From Bagarius yarrelli (lineage: Eukaryota > Chordata > Actinopteri > Siluriformes > Sisoridae), in contig VCAZ01000005.1 in assembly GCA_005784505.1 (NCBI GenBank), positions 129,001-193,000 on the forward strand: a stretch of 64,000 nt of DNA. Reading direction: 5' to 3'. The notes beneath the pieces are model-generated. The model ran no database searches. It saw only the letters and a list, made by a program, of their open reading frames with translations, and was not told the origin of the DNA. The position numbers were made by a program, and so were the translations under genes. How positions within the stretch are numbered: the stretch's first letter is position 1; every line of letters starts with the position of its first letter. Shown in pieces: positions 55,629-64,000 of the stretch.

Positions 55629-55688
55629 TCTTAATCTGGTCTGGCCCTACTTGTCTAAAAATATTTTATATATGGATTCATTTACATA

Positions 55689-55881
55689 CATTTACATTTG
55701 CAGCATTTGGCAGAAGCCCTTATTCAGAGCAATCTACATCCATCTCTTTTATACAACTAAGCAATTGGAAGGTAAAAAGCCTTGCTCAGTGGCCCAGCAG
55801 TGGTAGCTTGGTGGTGCTGCTATTCAACCCTGATTTTCCAATCAGCAGTCCAATACCTTAACCACTGCTCTACCACTTCCT
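55689..55881 (-). repeat. Full-length tRNA-SINE, minus strand
   Basis: TTTGCAGCATTTGGCAGAAG to CCTTAACCACTGCTCTACCA, with B box remnant TATTCAACCCTGA. Confidence 0.9.
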
Positions 55882-55899
55882 GATTCACTTGATATGCTG

Positions 55900-56033
55900 T
55901 AAATACAACTTGCACATACTTTTATAGGCACGTACTGACATATCCTTGTTTATTAATGTACATATTTATATGCTAAATGCTAGACATTATGCATTTTGTG
56001 GTTATGTACCTTTACTTTGTAATGACAATAAAG

Positions 56034-56084
<51 letters not shown>

Positions 56085-56117
56085 CATTTATCCATCTATC
56101 CATCCATCCATCCATCG
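55900..56117 (+). repeat. Retroposon-like 3' tail with (TATC)n
   Basis: TTTGTAATGACAATAAAGATC passes directly into about 15 TATC units and then CATC variants. The AATAAAGATC-plus-tetranucleotide ending is typical of fish non-LTR retroposons, but the body upstream is not recognisable. Confidence 0.55.
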
Positions 56118-56639
56118 ATTCAACCTTAACATATCAAATTATTATTTTTTCTGTGTTTTTTATACCACAGAACACTGAGTGGCAAATCATTAAAGTCTTT
56201 TGCAATAAACCCAGTGTGTTTATCTAATTTAATTTGCTGAGAATATTCAGATGTAAATTGTATTAAAAAAACTATAAGGCTATAGACATTTATCATATTT
56301 CCTAGAGCTTTTTCCAAGTTCCTAGAGTAAGAAAAAACGAATAAAAGATTTGGTTTTCATCAATTGCTGCAATTCTTATACAGCATAAAAAAGTACAGCA
56401 CTATCACTTCAGACAAGGCTTTGATGTAAAGCAAAAAAAATAGACATTTCTTACCAGGGTGCTTACTCCAGACCTGGAAATTAACTTGGCAACATGCCTA
56501 TGTGTGCTATAGGGGCTGAACCTTTTCCTTACCAGCTCATTTTGCTTCTCAGAAAAGGGACACTGACCACGAGTTGTATAATATAATGTGAATATATGAA
56601 TTGTGTACTTCACAGCCTGTGGCACCAAAAGCACTACTC
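56118..56639. other. No gene seen
   Basis: Unique AT-rich DNA. Confidence 0.5.
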
Positions 56640-57180
56640 AAAATATGCAGCACTGACAGTTTAGCTTTAGTCACCAGGGAAGAAGCGTAGGCGTGCTCAG
56701 CTGCACTGATGCAAGACCTTTGATAATTGCTTGCAAACCTTATTTATTATTAATGAAAACAAGCAAAGGAGACGCGTGACTGCGGAGCAAGTCATTTGAA
56801 GACTGTCATGATGCTATTAGAAAATGATCTCAGAAAACAGTCTTTATAACTTAGCGCACGTTGTGCAGAATTATCATACACCCGAGTTCTCTAAGCATCA
56901 CATCAACATCAACATCAACCATGAGCTGCTTTGCCCCTGAGGGTAAATTCATTGCTTAGCATTGCAGAAACGTGCCACACAACCGAGTTTACTCTCGAGT
57001 CTCTGCATTATCATTGCAAAGGACAGCATGGTATCTCAATCAGGACATCAGCAGGATAATGCGGCAGGTTTAAGCATTTTGGCATTCTTCTTTGGCATGT
57101 CTGTCACACTGATTGTAAAGTCCAGACTGGTGGCCTTGATGAAAAGCTTATCTCAGACTGGAATCTAAGTCTTGCTGCAG
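56640..57180. other. Repeat-poor block with developmental factor-like motifs
   Basis: CCTTTGAT near 56720 and AAGCAAAGG near 56762 resemble TCF/LEF sites. The block has balanced composition and no recognised repeats. A 68-codon frame (56962-57168) is unsupported. Such motifs are frequent by chance. Confidence 0.25.
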
Positions 57181-58659
57181 ACCAGGACATACTGAGAATA
57201 ACATCTGCAGGACACACACACACACACTATGTTCTTATCCATGACTCAACATCCTTTGCCTTTGATATTCTCTCACAAAGTAAATTGAAATGTCATTGAT
57301 TTTTTTTTTAACCCTCAGCCTTTGATTCAACTCTCTCAACCTCTAATTCGTGCTCTGCCCAAATCAACCACACACTCATACACCAAAACATGGACAAGGA
57401 CACACACACAAGCTCTCACATAAACCAATAACCGGACGCTATCTGTGGCATAATCTGTGGTGATGATAGTTAGCTCTGTCACATGCATTGAAGCATGTCT
57501 TGATGCATTTCATGTTGTGTTTATGCGATGGATGAATGAATCCACTCCAGGCCTAAGCTTCCATTCGTATTAGCTGTCAAGCTAATAAATGAATAAGATA
57601 AACAAACTGTTTCCAAGCAGTGGGACTTTACTTATCACTTTTAACCTATTCTTATCTTTTAATGAATAGAAAAAAATAATTAAGTGTTAATGGTTAAATG
57701 TAAAGATGAGAATCGCGTCTTTCATCAGAGTCCGCTATCAACACCAGGTTTGGTTTGCAGTGTTTATTTGGGATGTTGCTTTTCTAGTTTATAGTTCTTT
57801 GGACCTACTATAAATGATTCTGTGCTGCAGTTTTTGATATAAAGCTAATAATCCATTTACTCAAGTTATGACACCTCCAGGCCAGCAGATGTCTCATCCC
57901 TGAATTCCAATCACAAACAATATAAGACTTATTCAAACTTTTACTGCCGTTTGCGCAAATATTTTTACGCTATGTACTAGTTTTTCTTTCTACTATGCCT
58001 ACAATGCTGATAAATTTACAATCAGTGCTTGCAAGATCTTCTAAAGAGGAACAGCAATTTAGCCACAGGATTTAAACCACATGTGTACACAGCTACAAAG
58101 GTAATAAAGTGCCTATTTTATATAAATGTTACTTTAAGGGCACACAGCGAAGTCTTATAAACACCTGCATGTGTGTAAAATATATCTCATGATTGCTGTT
58201 ACTGTGTTCCTGACCCTTAAATTGTATTTCAACTACTCTTGGAATCTGGATGTCTGGACTGTTTGCTAGCACTGCATTTGATTGCGCATGTGGGTTTTTG
58301 CGATTTACGACCTCCTGCGCATGGATTCTGTATGTTTTAGGTTCAAAAAGCTTTCTAGGAATAAAGCCTTTACTGTTGGCCATTTTTCCAACTCTGCCTG
58401 ACGGTAATCAATGCTCTGAGATGTGGGGTTGCCAGGTGGCAGATGAAAGACACTCGACCAATGAAAAGAAAGGAAACAAAAACCTAAAAGGCAGTAGTGA
58501 CCTCACTGGAACAAACAGAAGAAAAAGCATTTAACTACAAAGAGCTGGGAGGATCCTAAAAGAAAGAAAGAATGAAAAACCACTGCATGAATTACTGCGT
58601 GTAGAAGATATTATAATTGTAAATGCATGGCAGTAAAAATACACTGTGAGATCACGCTA
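57181..58659. other. No gene supported
   Basis: Two opposing frames (84 codons minus, 94 codons plus) overlap at 58129-58534 without known domains. Short CA runs lie near 57213 and 57400. Confidence 0.45.
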
Positions 58660-58979
58660 CAGTCGAGCAGTGTGGAGCCGCAAAGCACTTAAGCGCTCAG
58701 CACGTAGCTAAGCTTTAGGGACTGGCACAGATATGATGAGCTGCCTGGAATATGGAGGCACTAGAAACGGCAATATGCAGGTACTTACAGTAGCTGAGAG
58801 ACAGACAGGAATAAAGAAATGTACAAAAAAAGCCTTTTCTCTCTATTTTAAGAAAAAGTGTGCAACACTGACACATATTTTCCAAGCAGAAAGCAAAAAC
58901 GTGTGAGCAAATGTGTGAGTGAAAATTGTTCTAATTATGCAACGCTCTCTACTTATTCCTTCCTTCTTCCACACCATTT
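58660..58979. other. GC-balanced unique block
   Basis: The GC-balanced part 58670-58800, with GCACTTAAGCGCTC, may be conserved non-coding DNA. No exon is supported. Confidence 0.3.
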
Positions 58980-59045
58980 TGTCTAACACACTCTCTCTTT
59001 CTCTCTCTCCCTTTCTTTCTCTCTCTCTTTCTTTCTCTCTCTCAC
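58980..59045. repeat. (CT)n-rich tract with short CA end
   Basis: Pyrimidine tract of CTCT and CTTT units. Confidence 0.9.
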
Positions 59046-59657
59046 ACACAAACACATGCAGAAGCCTCCAGACCATACTTTGAGAGAAGCTAAAAACAAG
59101 CGTACCTTATCAGATATTTCGGCTCAGGTATCCATGGCAACAGTGGAATTTATCGCAAATATTTATGTACACTCACAGCTGATGCACACCGCAGGCCAGA
59201 CAGAGAGAAAAGAAGGTAAAATGGGGTGATTTTTAGGTTTATCGTTTCCCTTGGGAGGAGAATAAAAGAGAGATTGATCAGCTCCCTTCATTTCTGAAAG
59301 CCTGGTTGACTATAAAATAGAGAGAGAAGATGATGGAGTTTAAATCATTTCTCAGCTTTGTGCAATTCGCAATCCTGTAAAAACATTTTCTTGCCTGTAT
59401 TGTGGAATTTTCTTTTTCAAGGACAGTCGGTAAAATCCTCAGTCAATTCCGAGCAGCTTTAATTCAGCTAGAAAGTCTGGTAATGAAATGAATTCTGTAC
59501 TTTTTACATTCTGTATTCTGATGGCATTGAGCCGCTTGCAAATAGCAAATACAAAAGTTTTCACACCCTTATAGAACAAAATTAAATAGACGTAATTTCC
59601 TAGGATTGAAATGTCAAAAAAGGCGATTAGAATCTAAAATGTAATTTTTTTTAACTG
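59046..59657. other. Unique block with RFX- and GATA-like motifs
   Basis: CTTATCAG (about 59106) and CCATGGCAACAG (about 59134) resemble GATA and RFX sites within 30 bp of each other. The region down to about 59260 is repeat-poor. No gene is seen. Confidence 0.25.
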
Positions 59658-59872
59658 TTCTTTACTCTACAGCACAGTAAAGTTTTGGTTTTTTTTTTGG
59701 CATATTCTATCTTAGACAGTTGAGGTCAGAGCGCAGGGTCAGATATGATACAGCACCCCTGGAGCAGGAACGGTTAAAGGACCCAACAGTGGCAGACTGG
59801 CGGCGGTGGGGCTTGAATCCAGGTCTTTCTGGTCTTCCAATTAACTTAAGCATATGAGCCACCACTGCCACT
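59658..59872 (-). repeat. Second tRNA-SINE-like family, longer copy
   Basis: ACAGCACAGTAAAG, TTGAGGTCAGAGCGCAGGG, ATACAGCACCCCTGGAGC, CCCAACAGTGGCAG, GGGGCTTGAATCC (reversed B box) and AGCCACCACTGCCAC. It shares its 3' half with 18923-19040. Confidence 0.85.
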
Positions 59873-60793
59873 TAAGTGAATAAATTGTAATACTGAAAAT
59901 TATATGTAAATCTAAATGGTTGCAACGTTTTTTAAAAATGTGATACAAATATTTGTAAATGAAATGAAAGGATATTATTAATCAAAACACATATATCATA
60001 AGGGATGCCCTTAAGTGTTGCACTCAAAGGTATATTTTAATTCTACTAGTGAAACTAACCACTGCCTTTTCGATATTTATAATCTTTTGATATTAGAAAG
60101 TTATTGGATAAAAATGTCTGAGAAACCAGTGAAACAAGATAAAAAGTGGTGGTGACCTGCGTGGGCTAATGGTGGGGAACTTCCTGCTAACTGCACCAGC
60201 ACTGGTGTCCCAAAAGGCAGGAAGTGTAGACTATTTCCATCCACCTAAACATGCCGTATCTCATCCTGCTCTCTGGGATCAACACAAAGGGCCAGTCAAA
60301 GCAACGGAAAACCAACCAAGTTAAACAGTCATGGTTAAAACTATACTATAATAACGTCATTCTGTCTGAATATTAGTATTAGTATTAGTATTAAAAATAA
60401 CTTGGTTTCTCGTAGTTCACCTTGATTCAATCATGTGACTAGCATTAACACACTGTGTCTGGTTGATGTTGAAGTGAAGTATACACTGTTCCTTTTTAGA
60501 AAATGGATAGCCTGGACCTCCATCCGCAGCAAGATGAAGGCTTTAGAGCGCCAGCGTTTTTGTTTTTTGAGTTTGTATGTGTTTGTGTGTTGGAAGGTCA
60601 CAGACTCCCACTTGCAATTCACTGGCTCATTTTTAACACCAAACAGGAGCAGGAATTACATCTGGGCATATCCAGTCCCACTTGTAATTCATTTTTTTTT
60701 CCGATGAAGGGGTGCTCGAGTTTTATCGGCTTTCTGAAAGCATCTAGGAAAAGCCATCGAGAGTCTCATCAAACAAATCTTAGCGTTAAAATA

Positions 60794-60796
<3 letters not shown>
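59873..60796. other. No gene supported; (TATTAG)n at 60371-60395
   Basis: The GC-richer part 60140-60310 is unassigned. A 132-codon frame (60503-60901) is the longest non-tandem frame in the last 10 kb, but it runs into a TA/CA microsatellite and has no known domain. Confidence 0.4.
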
Positions 60797-60836
<40 letters not shown>

Positions 60837-60852
60837 TATACACACACACATT
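60797..60852. repeat. Compound (TA)n(CA)n microsatellite
   Basis: About 20 TA units with one slip, then five CA units. Confidence 0.95.
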
Positions 60853-61278
60853 TGACAGGAAACAGGAGACAGGAAAAAAAAAGCTTTTACATAATTTATA
60901 AATAACATGACTCAGAGGCATCCCTGCATGTCTATGCTAACTAATGTTAAATGTTGAAGTAATCTTACACTAGCAAACTATTTACTAATGGTGTAGCTTA
61001 AATATTGTCAGTGAGAGTGATTGAATAAACTGAATCAATCTTTCTGTAATGTAATATAGCAAAAATGTTTTTTTCAAGCTTTGCTAGTTAGCTTCCTAGC
61101 TTTTAACAAAACAGGTGGAACAAAAACTGGCTAAGTTAGCTAGATGGCTAACTAATCAGTGGTCTTCATTTAAAATGAAATGTTTCTTGTAAGCTAGTCC
61201 TGTCAGAATACTGTAGCCAATATCAATGGTTGCTTATCACTAATATTATCTAGCTGTACTGATAGCTTAGCTTGCAAT
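60853..61278. other. No gene seen; GCTAG-rich words
   Basis: The segment 61070-61270 repeats AGCTAG/TTAGCT words irregularly, without a fixed period. Confidence 0.5.
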
Positions 61279-61323
61279 TTCTGTAGAACTTCTGTAGAAC
61301 ACTAATTTCTGTAGAACACTAAT
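61279..61323. repeat. 17-bp tandem repeat
   Basis: TTCTGTAGAACACTAAT occurs twice in tandem, preceded by a shortened TTCTGTAGAAC. Confidence 0.95.
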
Positions 61324-61348
61324 TTCCTGATTCCGATTTATTGAAGGG

Positions 61349-61514
61349 TTTACATTTACATTATTTGGCAGACGCCCTTATCCAGAGCGACTTACAATAT
61401 TCCTTGTTATACAACTGAGCAATTGGGGGTTAAGGGCCTTGCTCAGGGGCCCACAGTGGTAGCTTGGTGGAGTCTTTCTGGTATCAGTCCAACACTTTAA
61501 CAACTAAGCCATCG
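61349..61514 (-). repeat. tRNA-SINE, minus strand, B-box region deleted
   Basis: TTTACATTATTTGGCAGACG, TTGGGGGTTAAGGGCCTTGC and CCAACACTTTAACAACTAAG are present. The GAATCGAACC block between is missing. Confidence 0.9.
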
Positions 61515-61672
61515 TTTTTTTAACAAATTGAATTTATATTCCCGTCTTTATCAATCGAATCAGAGATAATTTAGGAGTACTTCAACCAATTCTGCAATGC
61601 GTCTTAAATGTCAGTCAACTATCACGTTAAAAAATTATCAAATTATTCAATTTCGCGCCGGTTATATGCTTG

Positions 61673-61727
61673 GGTTAGACTCAGGACTGGTTAGACTCAG
61701 GACTGGTTAGACTCAGGACTGGTTCAG
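61673..61727. repeat. 16-bp tandem repeat
   Basis: GGTTAGACTCAGGACT occurs three times exactly, followed by GGTTCAG. Confidence 0.95.
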
Positions 61728-62411
61728 TGGAATGTTTAAAAGCGTTTTAGTCTTTGATAGAATTCTAAGTTTATCCTAGTCTTAGCTTCTGTAGTATTGT
61801 ATTTACATATTCTGATGTATAGGACACATTTAAGAGATTAAAGTCATCCTCTGATTGGTTTAAGTGCACATGATTTCAAGTAGACGTGTTTGTCGCCTTG
61901 TTTAACGCTCCGACAACCTAAAGTCAACCCAAAGTGTTGTGTTTACATTGGTGGCAATGATTAGTTTTGGTCTTTTTGTTGGCGTGTTATATAAATGACT
62001 TACTGGTTGTCTGTTATTGTGGGGACGCTGTATAAAACAAAATTCAGTTAGTGTTTTATTTGTCATACGTCCTCTTGGGCAGTCCATGGATCCTGCTAAT
62101 CACGTTAACAAAAGCAGTTAAAGAAAAGTTTTACAATTTAGTGTTGTTGTAAAACCTGCTGAAGGCTGACACGGGCGTTCTCCATTATAACGCAGAGGGC
62201 ATGCCGGTGAACTGAGCATGACGTGAACGCGAAGCATTACAAATAACTGCCGGCTTAGCCAGGCGTTGTTTTACTGCATGATAATATGTAATGTATGCTT
62301 ATAAATAGAAGGTCAGATCCGTTTGCTGGAGCTTGGCATTCACTATATAGTGGCAGTGAAAAATACTTCTTGTCAGACACATCACTTTTTTTGTGTACAG
62401 GACAATAGATA
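61728..62411. other. No gene seen; CpG-containing block near 62160-62310
   Basis: TATAAATAG at 62300-62308 lies downstream of CpG-rich words (CATGACGTGAACGCG). A promoter is possible but no transcript evidence exists. Confidence 0.3.
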
Positions 62412-62441
62412 CACAAACACACACACACACACACACACACA
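62412..62441. repeat. (CA)n microsatellite
   Basis: About 15 CA units. Confidence 0.95.
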
Positions 62442-64000
62442 GAGTGAGGCATGCGTGACTCCAAGAGCTTTTGTTTCCCATTTGGATGTCACTTCCAGAG
62501 GTTGGTTAGGCAAAAGTTCAACAGCAGAGTGTCTTACCCTTCATGTTTGATGAGCATCAAACAGGCAGACATGATGATATCGCCTTCCAGCAAAGAGGGC
62601 GTCTCTGTGTGTAAGACAGTTCAGGTCTCTCATCACAGAGGTCAGGACCATCTGGCCCTGCAACACTGCCTCTGGCTCTGGACATTAGGCAGAAGATAAA
62701 TTCAATGTGATGTAATATGACAGAACTGTTCTATCCTTTTTACTTACAGGTTTTTAGGACTATTTTGGAAATGAGCAGTAGAGTTATCTAATTATTACTG
62801 GAGTATTTCCGGGATTTTAGTCCCAGACAAATCAGTTGTGTCTGTAATTTTATCAGACGCCACATTTGAATGTCTGGTGATATTATGCTGTATGATGAAG
62901 TTTACAAAATCACTAGTGGAAATAGACACATAAAATACGGTGCAATGAAATAGAGATACTGTTTATGAGGATTTGTCAGAGAAGCACCAATCCTAAAGGT
63001 TTTTCAGTAAGTTAATATGTTTACAGCTCGAGTACAGCCTTCTGTCGGTTTATAGTCATGTGACTCGCTGGTCATTAGAAACTTGTCGAATACAGTCGGC
63101 TAAAGCAACAGGTTACTTTATGATGTAATCCACCTCCGCAAAATAAAATCAATGCCCACTTCGACATCAGTGTCGGTTTAGCGCCGTCCACTGATTCGCA
63201 CATATATGTGACAAGCGAATGACAAGGTGGCTTTGAAGACAGGACGCTTCACAGTTTTAAATTGTGAACAAACACAGTTTTTTCCATAATCTTCTGTCAG
63301 ACAAACAGTGGATTAGCTTTTTTTCAAAGATGTTTTAGACCTCGGGTAACATTACTTATTAAACATATGTGGAGAATCTTATCCCCATCTGAATTGTATT
63401 TAAGAAGCATATGTGTCGGCGTGTGTGTGTCAGTGTGTGTGTGCCTGACAACGAGTGTCCACCAAGGACATCAACTGAAGGACACAAACAGATGAAACAG
63501 AAACAGATATGAACGATAAGCATGAACACATGGAAAGACCTTGAAAAAAAGGCAAAATAAATTCAACCTTCAGAAAATATTAATGCTCAAATGTGCCATT
63601 TTTATAGCACATCACATACTTTGCAATGTACACATTGTCTTATGTTCTTTACTTAAAATGTTTTTTAAAAAGGCAATATTTACAATGTACTGGACCTCGA
63701 TGTGATATGACATACTGCTCTGGCTAGCATTTTATCGATCATGCGTAAATAAAAGCAACAACACTCTAGTTATCAGTCTGGAGCTAAAAACACATACAGA
63801 GTTGATATTATACATGAAAAAAATATGAGCGTGTAAAACCCAATTCAGGACCAGGGCCCGTGTTCACAAATCCAATTAAAAATTATCCTAAATAGCAGTA
63901 AAAGCTTGTAGTTTAAGTTTTCACTTAAAACCTATTTAAAAAGCTGCTAAAACCAACTTTTACTAATGAATAAAGAAGTCTTAAGTTAAAAGTGAGGGCG
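62442..64000. other. No gene supported
   Basis: A 75- and an 82-codon frame overlap at 62323-62699 without a known domain. An interrupted GT repeat is at 63420-63443. Nothing else was recognised to the window end. Confidence 0.45.

Noticed and set aside
60503..60901. 132-codon open frame
   Set aside because: Runs through a TA/CA microsatellite and shows no known motif. Overlapping frames on both strands are equally open.
1..64000. A prokaryotic-style operon, phage, plasmid or defence system
   Set aside because: No long frames, no ribosome-binding sites, no compact gene order. The SINE, LINE, Tc1 and hAT content and the microsatellites show vertebrate nuclear DNA.

Overview
This window looks like teleost fish nuclear DNA, probably an ostariophysan such as a catfish or relative. 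That assignment rests on memory of repeat families, not on a search. The DNA is AT-rich, crowded with CA/GT, GA/CT and TA microsatellites, and carries at least 15 copies or fragments of one tRNA-derived SINE (its 3' end reads like 'GGCAGACGCCCTTATCCAGAGCGAC' in broken form), a second larger SINE-like family, Tc1-like and hAT-like DNA transposon remnants, and decayed LINE 3' ends. No protein-coding gene of the host can be supported. Every open frame is short, or is made of a tandem repeat, or lies on a transposon relic. The window is best read as intergenic or long-intron sequence.

Layout. 0-9 kb: a TIR-like repeat, a 1-kb block of 32-bp minisatellite (1.7-2.7 kb), SINE fragments and a small GATACG-rich inverted-repeat element. 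9-14.2 kb: two Tc1-like relics, one carrying a hAT-type MITE with an intact 8-bp target duplication, an RTE-type LINE 3' relic, SINEs, and the first copy of an unnamed dispersed repeat whose partner is at 20 kb. 15-20 kb: a dense microsatellite cluster including 450 bp of GA-rich tract and a facing CT/GA pair. 21-27 kb: mostly unique AT-rich DNA with a splice-site-like motif at 21.87 kb. 27-31.4 kb: a Tc1-like relic abutting a 733-bp hAT element with perfect 8-bp target duplication, then a 1.6-kb TIR element with a retroposon tail inside. 32.8-33.4 kb: a Tc1/mariner MITE. 35.8-36.5 kb: an inverted-repeat element built from a 21-bp tandem repeat in both arms, like a Foldback transposon. 37.5-38.9 kb: a stack of four transposons, one inside another. 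40.5-46.7 kb: a hAT-like element, a LINE relic and a cluster of SINEs. 47-64 kb: mainly unique sequence with a LINE relic, SINEs, microsatellites and several repeat-poor, more GC-balanced stretches that could be conserved non-coding elements.

The strongest candidate for something undescribed is the Foldback-like element at 35777-36492. The nested transposon stacks give a relative order of insertion. All repeat edges were set by eye and are good to about 10-20 bases unless a target duplication fixes them. Family names come from recognition of the consensus and were not confirmed by a database search.
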